Shown here: positions 18,148 through 26,254 of the stretch, in pieces | How the letters are laid out: each line of letters starts with the position of its first letter | Position numbering within the stretch: the stretch's first letter is position 1 | Assembly (NCBI RefSeq): GCF_000733925.1 | Contig: NZ_JPOO01000003.1 | Location: 558,001 to 622,000 of the forward strand | Source of the DNA: Arenibacter algicola | GTDB taxonomy: Bacteria > Bacteroidota > Bacteroidia > Flavobacteriales > Flavobacteriaceae | Direction of reading: 5' to 3' | Length of the DNA: 64,000 nucleotides | The notes under the pieces: model-generated | The model's input: the letters and a program-made list of their open reading frames with translations, nothing else | Told to the model about the DNA's origin: nothing | Databases searched by the model: none | Made by a program: the position numbers and the translations under genes

Positions 18148-18284
18148 CTGCTTCCAAATAAACTGTAGCGAAATAGTCCTATTATTTTTTTTAATCACGG
18201 CTTGTCCACATTTCATAGGCTGGATTTCATAAATTAGTAGCTAGAACAAATAGCAACTAGCATCTTAAATTAAGATTCCGACCT

Positions 18285-19379
18285 ATGTCCAAAAAAAAAA
18301 CAACTCATAAAAAGGCTTCCATTAGACACATTAAGACCGGAAAGTCTCCCGGAACAGTTACTTATTTAGGGAGTAGGGAAGGGGCAAAGAGCGTTGTTAA
18401 CATTATGGAATATAATCTGCAGGACATTAAAGAATCCACCCTTGATGTCTATGCCCCTTCCAATTTCAATAAAATTATTGCCCACAAAACATCTACATCC
18501 ATCTCCTGGATCAATGTCATTGGCATTAGTGACGAGAAATTCATTGAAAATTTGGGAAACGCCTTTTCTCTCAATCCATTATCTACGGAAGATGCCGTAA
18601 ATACGCATCAGCGCCCAAAGATAGACGAATACGACAACTATATTTTTGGGTCATTTAAAATGCTTTATTTGGACGGGAACAATGAATTGGTAGCCGAACA
18701 TGTTGCCATTGTTTTGATGGAAAATACTGTTCTTGTTTTACAGGAAATGCCCGATGATGTTTTTAACAGCGTTAGGGAAAGGGCCAGGACCAAAACCGGA
18801 CGAATAAGAACCAAAAGTGCCGATTACTTATTTTTTGCACTGTTGGATGCCATTATAGATAATTATTTTGTGGTGCTGGAGAACGTTAATCACAAAATAG
18901 ACCTTTTGGAAGAGGAAGTATATGACAACCCCAACCCCAAAACCGCCCATGCCATTCAAGATTTAAAGAAAGAAATACTTAGAATTAGACGGTTTATTTA
19001 CCCAGTAAAAGAACTTATAAGTAAACTAATTGACTCAGAGCATGTATTAATTAGCGACGATACCAAAATATTTCTCAGAGACACAATGGATCATTGCACA
19101 GAAATTAATGACAGTCTTAATATCTTAAGGGAAATGTCCATGAGCCTAATGGAAATGTATATGAGCAACATTAGCAATAAAATGAACGAGGTAATGAAAG
19201 TACTGACCATTATGGCCTCTATTTTCATCCCCCTTACCTTTATTGTAGGCGTATACGGAATGAATTTCGAATATATCCCGGAATTGAAGTACCACAACGG
19301 ATACTTCTATATTTGGGGACTTATGATAGCAATCTTTATCGGCCTACTATTTTATTTTAAAAAGAAGGGGTGGCTATAG
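18285..19379 (+). CDS. corA: CorA-type magnesium/cobalt transporter
   Basis: A 364-residue CorA. A soluble N-terminal funnel domain, long acidic and basic helices (residues about 200-300) and two C-terminal membrane helices are visible. The pore signature YGMNFEYIPEL lies at the end of the first helix (about residues 326-336), and the charged KKKGWL tail is typical. It forms a pentameric Mg2+ channel in the inner membrane. It converges on cysM with 22 bases between, and I saw no terminator hairpin there. Confidence 0.94.
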   Translation: MSKKKTTHKKASIRHIKTGKSPGTVTYLGSREGAKSVVNIMEYNLQDIKESTLDVYAPSNFNKIIAHKTSTSISWINVIGISDEKFIENLGNAFSLNPLSTEDAVNTHQRPKIDEYDNYIFGSFKMLYLDGNNELVAEHVAIVLMENTVLVLQEMPDDVFNSVRERARTKTGRIRTKSADYLFFALLDAIIDNYFVVLENVNHKIDLLEEEVYDNPNPKTAHAIQDLKKEILRIRRFIYPVKELISKLIDSEHVLISDDTKIFLRDTMDHCTEINDSLNILREMSMSLMEMYMSNISNKMNEVMKVLTIMASIFIPLTFIVGVYGMNFEYIPELKYHNGYFYIWGLMIAIFIGLLFYFKKKGWL

Positions 19380-19401
19380 TCTAGAGCTTAATTGCCGCCC
19401 T

Positions 19402-20286
19402 TTAATCGAACAAATCCGAGGATAGATAGCGGTCGCCACGGTCGCATACAATAGAAACAATGGTTCCCTCCTCCAAACTTTGGGCCAACTTTACTGCGGC
19501 AGCGGCAGCGCCACCACTGCTCATTCCTGCAAAAATACCTTCTTGCTTGGCCAATCGCTTGGCCATATCCCTAGCTTCCTGTTCGGTAACCTCCATCACG
19601 GTGTCCACTTTCTTGGGATTAAAAATTTTGGGGAGATATTCTACAGGCCATTTGCGAATACCGGGAATTTTGGCCTCATCAGCGGGTTGTACCCCAACAA
19701 TTTGAATCTTGGAATTCTTTTCCTTTAGAAAGGTGGATGTCCCCATTATAGTGCCGGTGGTGCCCATGGACGAAACAAAATGGGTGATTTCCCCTTGGGT
19801 ATCCCTCCATATTTCCGGACCGGTACTTTTATAATGTGCCTTCCAATTATCATCATTGGAAAACTGATTGATCATGATATAACCTTCTTCCTTTACCTTA
19901 AGTTCAGCATAATCCCTTGCCCCTTCAATGCCTACATCGGCAGGGGTAAGGGTCACCTTGGCTCCATATGCCCTCATGGTCTGTACTCTTTCCTTGGTGG
20001 AATTTTCGGGCATTACCAATTCTATATCCAATCCATAAATTCCCGCTATCATGGCCAAAGCAATACCTGTATTTCCACTGGTGGCCTCAATCAATTTGGA
20101 GTTTACATCAAAATCGCCCCTTTCCAACCCTCCTTTTATCATATTAAGGGCGGCACGATCCTTTACGCTTCCTCCTGGATTATTTCCCTCCAACTTAAAA
20201 AAAAGTTTAACCTTGGGATTGGTGTTGATTGTTTTTGATATTACCAAGGGAGTGTTCCCTATAATATCCAAAATACTATGAGACAT
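19402..20286 (-). CDS. cysM: Cysteine synthase B
   Basis: PLP enzyme converting O-acetylserine (or phosphoserine) plus sulfide to cysteine. The 294-residue protein has the lysine motif NPGGSVKDRAALNM, the substrate loop EATSGNTGIALA and the PLP phosphate loop VSSMGTTGTIMG. The short length and the loop KVDTVMEVTEQEARD fit CysM rather than CysK. Its start overlaps the end of the upstream serine acetyltransferase gene by 11 bases, so the two are translationally linked. Confidence 0.93.
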   Translation of the reverse strand: MSHSILDIIGNTPLVISKTINTNPKVKLFFKLEGNNPGGSVKDRAALNMIKGGLERGDFDVNSKLIEATSGNTGIALAMIAGIYGLDIELVMPENSTKERVQTMRAYGAKVTLTPADVGIEGARDYAELKVKEEGYIMINQFSNDDNWKAHYKSTGPEIWRDTQGEITHFVSSMGTTGTIMGTSTFLKEKNSKIQIVGVQPADEAKIPGIRKWPVEYLPKIFNPKKVDTVMEVTEQEARDMAKRLAKQEGIFAGMSSGGAAAAAVKLAQSLEEGTIVSIVCDRGDRYLSSDLFD

Positions 20287-21070
20287 GCGGTAAGGTTTTT
20301 ATTTTGATAATTGGAGAATGGTAAACGGTAGAATTGGCGGGCACAGATTCTGTAATCCATGCATTTCCTCCAATTATGGAATTTTCCCCGATCACGGTAT
20401 CCCCTCCAAGAATAGTGGCATTGGCGTATATGGTAACATTATTTTCTATGGTGGGGTGACGCTTTGTTTTTTGCAGTTTTTTGGCCACATATAAAGCTCC
20501 CAAGGTTACCCCTTGATAGATTTTTACGTTATTTTTAATTATCGCTGTCTCCCCTATGACCACACCTGTGGCATGATCAATGAAAAACGATTTACCTATT
20601 TGCGCCCCCGGGTTAATGTCAACACCCGTTTGTCTGTGCGCATATTCCGTCATTAATCTGGGAACCAAAGGGAAACCATCTTTATAAAGTTCATGGGCAA
20701 GCCTGTAAATGGCAATCGCATAAAAACCAGGATAGGCCATATAGACCTCTTCTATAGATAGGGAAGCAGGATCACAATTTACAATGGCCTCTGCATCCAA
20801 ATTCAATTTTTCAAGTACTTCTGGCAGGCGTACCACAAAATTCGCCCAAACCCTTTGGCAAGGTTTATCTACCTGCCAGCAGGCCAGATTTACCAAGGTA
20901 TCAAATTCCTTTTCCAACAGATCCAGATTTTCATCTACCGGGGTATCTATATCGAACAAGGTATAAAATAAACGATTGGTAAATAATTCAGTTTTTTCCT
21001 TAAGCTCGAACCTCAGGTTAGGCTGATTTTTATGTTCCTTAATATTCTTTATTATAGATGCTTTATCCAT
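20276..21070 (-). CDS. cysE: Serine O-acetyltransferase
   Basis: A left-handed beta-helix acyltransferase with hexapeptide repeats in its C-terminal half (GAQIGKSFFIDHATGVVIGETAIIKNNVKIYQGVTLG, then NNVTIYANATILGGDTVIGENSIIGGNAWIT). The conserved catalytic His and Asp lie in IDHATG. It makes O-acetylserine for CysM, the next gene in the operon. I prefer ATG 21070 (MDKASIIKN); an in-frame ATG 7 codons upstream (21091) is also possible. The protein ends in HVS rather than the -Ile tail of classical CysE, so complex formation with cysteine synthase may differ. Confidence 0.92.
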   Translation of the reverse strand: MDKASIIKNIKEHKNQPNLRFELKEKTELFTNRLFYTLFDIDTPVDENLDLLEKEFDTLVNLACWQVDKPCQRVWANFVVRLPEVLEKLNLDAEAIVNCDPASLSIEEVYMAYPGFYAIAIYRLAHELYKDGFPLVPRLMTEYAHRQTGVDINPGAQIGKSFFIDHATGVVIGETAIIKNNVKIYQGVTLGALYVAKKLQKTKRHPTIENNVTIYANATILGGDTVIGENSIIGGNAWITESVPANSTVYHSPIIKIKTLPHVS

Positions 21071-21161
21071 TTGCACTTTTTGATTATACATTCAAAATTA
21101 ACCATTATTTCAAAATCAGCTTATGCTAAATTGGTTAACTTTAGCACAAAGATAATGTGTT

Positions 21162-21851
21162 ATGAGTCGTATACAACAGCAGCTAATTACGAAAGATGTA
21201 TTTCAATTTTTGGAAAAACTAAAAAAAAACAACACTAGGGAATGGTTTGCGGAGCATAAAACTGAATTCAAGGAGCTGGAAACAGGGGTCAAAAGTTTTT
21301 ATTCCGCCTTATTGAATAAATTGAAAGCTCATGATGATATTGAAAAATTAAAAATGTTCCGCATCTATAGGGATATACGTTTCTCCAAGGACAAAACTCC
21401 CTATAAGACCCATTTTGCAGGTTCCTTTTCCAGGTCCGGACAGCGATTGCGGGGAGGTTACTATTTAAGGCTAAAACCCAATGAAACCTTTATTGCTGCT
21501 GGTTTCTGGGAGCCTAATAAAGAAGATCTCCTTAGAATAAGGAAAGAATTTGAAACCGACGCATCGGAAATCCGTTCAATAATGAACAAAAAAAACTTCA
21601 AGGAGGTATGGGGCGAAATGCAGGGAGATGAATTAAAAACTGCACCCTCCGGATTCAATAAAGATCACCCCAATATTGATCTGATAAAAAGAAAACAATT
21701 CATTTTTGTGAAGAATTTTTCAGACGAGGAAGTCATGTCGCCAGATTTTATGGCGAATGTAGACCTTGCTTTCCAAGCAATTAGACCTTATTTTAACCTT
21801 ATGAGCGATATACTCACCACTAATCTTAATGGGGAATCGCTTTTGGATTAA
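21162..21851 (+). CDS. DUF2461 (TIGR02453-type) protein
   Basis: A 229-residue protein with the family pattern: FLEKLKKNNTREWFAEHKTEF at the N-terminus, RIYRDIRFSKDKTPYKTHFAGSF in the middle, then GGYYLRLKPNETFIAAGFWEP and KEDLLRIRKEF. The fold family is known as a conserved hypothetical of bacteria and fungi with no assigned activity. It is divergent from cysE, with 91 bases between the start codons. Confidence 0.9.
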   Translation: MSRIQQQLITKDVFQFLEKLKKNNTREWFAEHKTEFKELETGVKSFYSALLNKLKAHDDIEKLKMFRIYRDIRFSKDKTPYKTHFAGSFSRSGQRLRGGYYLRLKPNETFIAAGFWEPNKEDLLRIRKEFETDASEIRSIMNKKNFKEVWGEMQGDELKTAPSGFNKDHPNIDLIKRKQFIFVKNFSDEEVMSPDFMANVDLAFQAIRPYFNLMSDILTTNLNGESLLD

Positions 21852-21856
21852 AAAAT

Positions 21857-22270
21857 CTATACCGGCTGCAGGGATGCCTTTTCAAAAAACTGAACCTGAT
21901 CTTTAATACGCTCAATGACCATCTGCATCATGCGCTTATTTAAAGACGACGAATTAAGTATGTATAACTCATACTCCTCAGTGGTAAATTGGCCTATGAT
22001 AATTCCTTTTAAAGAATTTCTAAACTTAATGTCCTTTTGGATCGCATTTTCTATAAAAATCAGACGTTTGTTCATCCCTAGCTCATAAAAACTATTTTTA
22101 TGTTTAGTGATGTAATTCTGGAAAACCAAAAGCAGTAAGGAGTTTTGCATTTTAATTACAGGACGCAGGGTTTGGTTTTGAAACCTCTCGTCACTGCTCA
22201 TTATTTCCGTTACTTTGGCTGAAGGGATTATAGGACGAATTTCCAAAAGACTATGGGACCTATCGCTCAT
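21857..22270 (-). CDS. Conserved flavobacterial protein, often labelled glyoxalase
   Basis: A 137-residue protein whose pattern (EIMSSDERFQNQTLRPVIKMQNSLLL, IENAIQKDIKFRNSLKGIIIGQFT, NKRMMQMVIERIKDQVQFF) resembles a group common in Flavobacteriaceae and often named glyoxalase in annotations. I see none of the metal-binding His and Glu residues of the glyoxalase fold, so the name should not be trusted. It is helical and soluble, of unknown role. It converges on the DUF2461 gene with 5 bases between the stop codons. Confidence 0.75.
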   Translation of the reverse strand: MSDRSHSLLEIRPIIPSAKVTEIMSSDERFQNQTLRPVIKMQNSLLLLVFQNYITKHKNSFYELGMNKRLIFIENAIQKDIKFRNSLKGIIIGQFTTEEYELYILNSSSLNKRMMQMVIERIKDQVQFFEKASLQPV

Positions 22271-22603
22271 ATCATTGGTGTTTTTATAAAGGTAGGTATT
22301 AGGGTTTTCCCATATTCGGCAATTCTATATAGTTTTTAACGAGGTTATGAACATTGCTATTTTTCATTTGGAACAAAGCCTTATTTTTCTGAGGAAACAA
22401 AAAGTTCAATCTTTTATTTTAAAAAATAGACTACAACATATTTAAGAATAATCTTACTAATATATTGCCCGTGGATTATGGGAATCTAATGATTATAACC
22501 CCTATTAATTCCCAAATTGAACAAAAAATTATGATGTAATTTAGATTTACCTAAATCGGTTGACATTTCCCCTTGAAGAGTATTATGGGGCAAATTTCTT
22601 TAC
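22271..22603. other. Intergenic region without recognised genes
   Basis: About 330 A/T-rich bases between divergent genes. I found no open frame with coding character, no tRNA and no strong hairpin. It must hold the promoter of the gene ending at 21857 (-), and at its right end it leads into the thioesterase promoter candidate. Confidence 0.5.
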
Positions 22604-22611
22604 TAATTTTG
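22604..22611 (+). promoter_or_regulatory. Candidate -7 box of the thioesterase gene
   Basis: TAATTTTG matches TAnnTTTG exactly and lies 18 bases before ATG 22630. This would leave an untranslated leader of roughly a dozen bases. A -33 TTTG box at 19-21 bases was not obvious. Confidence 0.42.
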
Positions 22612-22629
22612 CAATAAAAAATAAAAGAC

Positions 22630-23025
22630 ATGAGATTTCATACTAGAAAATGGGTGAAACCGGAAGATCTAAACGCCAATGGCACTTTATTTGGGGGCAA
22701 GTTGCTTGCCTGGATAGACGAGGAAGCCGCCCTATATAGCATTATACAGTTGGAAAACAAACGAGTGGTTACCAAATATATGTCCGAAATAAACTTTATG
22801 AGCACCGCATTAAAGGGCGATATCGTTGAAATTGGCATAGACGTGGTAAAATTTGGAAAGACCTCCTTGACACTTAACTGTGAAGTTAGGAACAAAATGA
22901 CCAGGGAAACTATTGTCACGGTAGACAATATCATAATGGTCAATCTAGGTGCGGATGGAAAACCCAAACCACATGGCAAGACCAAAATTGAATTTGTAAG
23001 GGATCGTCTGGCTACGGAAGTTTAA
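22630..23025 (+). CDS. Hotdog-fold acyl-CoA thioesterase
   Basis: A 131-residue single-hotdog protein of the YciA/cytosolic acyl-CoA hydrolase type. The catalytic region LNANGTLFGGKLLAWIDEEAALYS holds the usual Asn, the Gly-Gly turn and the helix Asp-Glu pair, followed by VTKYMSEINFMSTALKGDIVEIG. It hydrolyses acyl-CoA thioesters; the chain-length preference cannot be read. Its stop codon overlaps the dipeptidase stop codon on the other strand (23022-23025). Confidence 0.88.
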   Translation: MRFHTRKWVKPEDLNANGTLFGGKLLAWIDEEAALYSIIQLENKRVVTKYMSEINFMSTALKGDIVEIGIDVVKFGKTSLTLNCEVRNKMTRETIVTVDNIIMVNLGADGKPKPHGKTKIEFVRDRLATEV

Positions 23026-24311
23026 TTAGGGGCGTAAGCTTTCGCCACTTCCTGTACCTCATCCAATACCCGAAGTAAATTGCCTCCCCAGAGTTGTGCA
23101 ATTTCCTCTTCGGAATAACCTCTTTTAACCAACTCCAGTGTTACATTGGGGGTTTCGGAGGCGTCCGACCACCCTTCAATGCCTCCACCACCGTCAAAAT
23201 CGGAACTGATTCCCACGTGATCAAGGCCGATTAAATTTACCATATAGTCTATGTGGTCCACAAAATCAGCAACGTCAACGGCCTGCGGCCTATCCGTCCT
23301 CTTATTTGCATTGGCTTTGGCCAAACCCACTACTTTGGAATAATTCGCCATAAAGGTCTTTTTCTTTTCATCGGACAGATCGGCAAGCTCATCAAAGGTA
23401 TACCAATCTATTCCCAAAGAATCGGCTACCTCTTTTTGAAAATCTTTTAAATAAGCGGCATGGACCTCATGTTTTTTGGTATTCAAATAAGAACTAAAGG
23501 CCACCGTTTGCACCACACCACCATTTTCCTTCATCAGCAATAGTTGTTCATCGTCCAAATTCCGGCTATGGTTGCATAGGGCCCGTGCAGATGAATGCGA
23601 AGCAATAATAGGTGCCTTGGAAAGGGCTATCATTTGTTTCATGGACTCTTTGGATACATGGGATACATCTATCATTATCCCCAACCTGTTCATTTCCTTA
23701 ACAGCCATTTTACCAAGGTCGCTAAGCCCGTTATGCAACCACACCCCATCGGCCTCACCGGTATTGGAATCACAGAATTGGCTATGTCCGTTATGGGAGA
23801 GGGAAATATATCTTGCCCCTAAATTATAATAGTTTTCAAATTCCGAAAGGTCTTCGCCTATTGGGTAGGCATTTTCAACCCCTATCATGGCCACTTTTTT
23901 ACCTGAATCTACAATTTTGTAGACATCCTTGGAGCTATAGGCCAGATCTATCTCTTTAGGCGCTATTTCCTCGCACAATCTGTGAATGGCATTAAACTTT
24001 GCCATGGCATTCTCCTTGGCTTTCGCATACCCTTCTTCTGTTAATTCGCCTTGGCCAGTATAGACTATCAACCAAGGAACATCCAAGCCTCCACTTTTAA
24101 GTTTTGGAAGATTTACTTGATTGTCCAATTTCTGGGTATAATTTATGGTATCTGTAAAATTGGCCACATTAATATCAACATGGGTATCAATAGTGATAAC
24201 ATCCTTGTGTATACGTGCCGCTTTTTCTTCGACCGACTCCGTCAATTTTTCCTGTTTTTCCTTACAGGCCATAATCGACAAAAGACATATAAATCCGACA
24301 AAATGCTTCAT
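23022..24311 (-). CDS. Membrane dipeptidase (M19), lipoprotein
   Basis: Zinc dipeptidase of the renal dipeptidase family. It contains the N-terminal metal motif ITIDTHVDIN, the middle SLSHNGHSQFCDS, VSHVSKESMKQMIALSKAPIIASHSSARAL and the C-terminal DHVGISSDFDGGGGIEG. I chose ATG 24311 (MKHFVGFICLLSIMACKEK) because it gives a clean lipoprotein signal with lipobox LSIMAC; an in-frame start 8 codons upstream spoils it. The protein probably sits on the periplasmic face and cleaves dipeptides. Confidence 0.9.
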   Translation of the reverse strand: MKHFVGFICLLSIMACKEKQEKLTESVEEKAARIHKDVITIDTHVDINVANFTDTINYTQKLDNQVNLPKLKSGGLDVPWLIVYTGQGELTEEGYAKAKENAMAKFNAIHRLCEEIAPKEIDLAYSSKDVYKIVDSGKKVAMIGVENAYPIGEDLSEFENYYNLGARYISLSHNGHSQFCDSNTGEADGVWLHNGLSDLGKMAVKEMNRLGIMIDVSHVSKESMKQMIALSKAPIIASHSSARALCNHSRNLDDEQLLLMKENGGVVQTVAFSSYLNTKKHEVHAAYLKDFQKEVADSLGIDWYTFDELADLSDEKKKTFMANYSKVVGLAKANANKRTDRPQAVDVADFVDHIDYMVNLIGLDHVGISSDFDGGGGIEGWSDASETPNVTLELVKRGYSEEEIAQLWGGNLLRVLDEVQEVAKAYAPN

Positions 24312-24401
24312 GCTTATAGGTTTTGATACATACAAATAACGGTATTTGACAACATAAAATGAAGCATAGATAACATTTAATTGTAAACCGCACTTTAAAA
24401 G

Positions 24402-26225
24402 GTGAGTTTTAGACCTCAGAACCCAAACTATTTTAAATTGAAATCCAACAACCTACTATCCCATCTGACAAATCTTGAAGGTCAACTAAATCATTTTTCA
24501 TTTGAGGAGTTAACCTCTGAGGAAGCTTCCTTATTAAAAAAATCCTTTATGACCTTTAAATATCGTCTGGAGGAAAAAGTATTGGGACCAAAACCAAAAG
24601 TTTCCAACTCCAATGCAAACAACAAGGATTTTGAATCGGCCATTAGGAACAAAGAAGTGGCAAATCCGTTAAAAAACAAACCGAACCGGGAAGAAGGTAG
24701 ACTACTTGCAAAAGTTGGGGATGAAATTAGAACCCCAATTAATGGTATAATTGAGTCTGTAGACTTGTTAAAAGCAGGCAACATAAGTACGGAACAACTA
24801 GCGCAACTTAATTCCATAACGGCCACCTCCAACAATCTTTTGGATATCATTAATGAGCTGTTGGAATATACCAAGCTTACTTCGGGAAGGGAAAAGTTTG
24901 AAAGCATCGATTTCAATTTTTACAGTATTATTAGGGATACCATGTATCTATGCAACACCTTAATTATCAATAAGGATGTTACCCTAGAAGTAGATTTGGA
25001 TACGGAAATACCCGAAGTTCTTTTGGGTGATCCATCCAAGTTGTCCCAAATTCTACTTACTCTCTTGGGGAATTCGATAAAACTTATAGATGAGGGAAGT
25101 ATCCTTCTCAAAATTAAACTGCGTAGACAGCATAGCAATTACTTTGTGCTCGATTTTGAAATCAGGGATTTACGTACAGGAGCATTCAATAACGACTTAA
25201 GCCCCCATGTACCAAATCAAAATTTAGAACCCAATACAAATGATCTGGGAATTGGTTTTGCCATGGTAAAGGGAATATTGGAAATCTTAAATGGATCCTT
25301 GGCAACGATGGCCACCTTGAATGATGGTTGTGCTTATAAGTTCACTATTCCCTATAAAAAGGGAAAACAGATCAAAACTTCAGGGTACCGGTTAGATTAC
25401 AACAATACAGGTACAACAAATAAAAATATAGAAGGCCTCCATATACTCGTTTTTGAGGACAATATTCTAATTCAAAAATTAATTGAACAGCGCTTAAAGA
25501 ATTGGGGATGTACCGTTCATGTAACCGATAATGGTCTAGCTGGGATGGATTATTTATTAAAACATAGGGTAGACCTGATATTAATGGATCTAAGAATGCC
25601 AGTGATGAATGGTTTTCAAATTACCCAAATAATTCGGGAATCCAGCAACAATCACGTCAAAAGCATACCCATAATAGCCTTAACGGGCGATTTTACCGTT
25701 AATGACAAAATTAAATGTAATGCACTGGGAATAGATGATTATATCCTAAAACCATATAGCCCTGATGAATTACAGACCACTTTATACAAATATAAAAGCG
25801 CTATAGGGTCCAAGCCCGCATTTGAGTCCGGTGAAGACCCAGCCCAATTTTCAACAAAAAAAGAATTGTGGGAAGTTAACTTAACTGAGATACTGGAAGA
25901 GTGTATGGGCGAAATAGACCTATTGGAGGAGCTGATCGGTTTATTTAAACAAAATATGCTGGATTTCATCGGCAGGGCCAATGTCTATATCCCAGAAGGT
26001 AATTATAATCGTTTGGGGTTTGCTGCACATAAGGTTAAATCGGGACTTTCCATGATGAAAGCGAATCATCTTTATTCCCTTGTAGATAAAATCACCGTAG
26101 GCTGTAGGACCCATAGGAATCTTCCAGAAATAGGAAGGTTATACGATCAATTATTATTGGCATATCCCATGGTAGAGAAAGCGATTGATAAGGAACTGAT
26201 GTTCTTAAAAAGAAAGGGAAAGTAA
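24402..26225 (+). CDS. Hybrid histidine kinase-like protein lacking the phospho-acceptor His, with REC and Hpt domains
   Basis: A 607-residue protein starting at GTG 24402. An N-terminal helical stretch is followed by a HisKA-like segment LLAKVGDEIRTPINGI (near residue 110), where canonical kinases read SHEIRTP; here the His is Asp (codon GAT). The HATPase region keeps an N-box-like LLTLLGNSIKLIDEGS but has a weak G1 box (RDLRTGAFNND) and GIGFAMVKGILEI. The receiver is complete: FEDN, LILMDLRMP with the phospho-Asp, ALTGD and LKPYSP. The C-terminal Hpt domain has AAHKVKSGLSMM with its His. There is no input domain or membrane helix. It probably acts as a phosphorelay or a pseudokinase scaffold, and is 29 bases upstream of the HEAT-like gene. 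Confidence 0.85.
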   Translation: MSFRPQNPNYFKLKSNNLLSHLTNLEGQLNHFSFEELTSEEASLLKKSFMTFKYRLEEKVLGPKPKVSNSNANNKDFESAIRNKEVANPLKNKPNREEGRLLAKVGDEIRTPINGIIESVDLLKAGNISTEQLAQLNSITATSNNLLDIINELLEYTKLTSGREKFESIDFNFYSIIRDTMYLCNTLIINKDVTLEVDLDTEIPEVLLGDPSKLSQILLTLLGNSIKLIDEGSILLKIKLRRQHSNYFVLDFEIRDLRTGAFNNDLSPHVPNQNLEPNTNDLGIGFAMVKGILEILNGSLATMATLNDGCAYKFTIPYKKGKQIKTSGYRLDYNNTGTTNKNIEGLHILVFEDNILIQKLIEQRLKNWGCTVHVTDNGLAGMDYLLKHRVDLILMDLRMPVMNGFQITQIIRESSNNHVKSIPIIALTGDFTVNDKIKCNALGIDDYILKPYSPDELQTTLYKYKSAIGSKPAFESGEDPAQFSTKKELWEVNLTEILEECMGEIDLLEELIGLFKQNMLDFIGRANVYIPEGNYNRLGFAAHKVKSGLSMMKANHLYSLVDKITVGCRTHRNLPEIGRLYDQLLLAYPMVEKAIDKELMFLKRKGK

Positions 26226-26254
26226 ACGTTGAATACAATTGAACGCACGAATAA

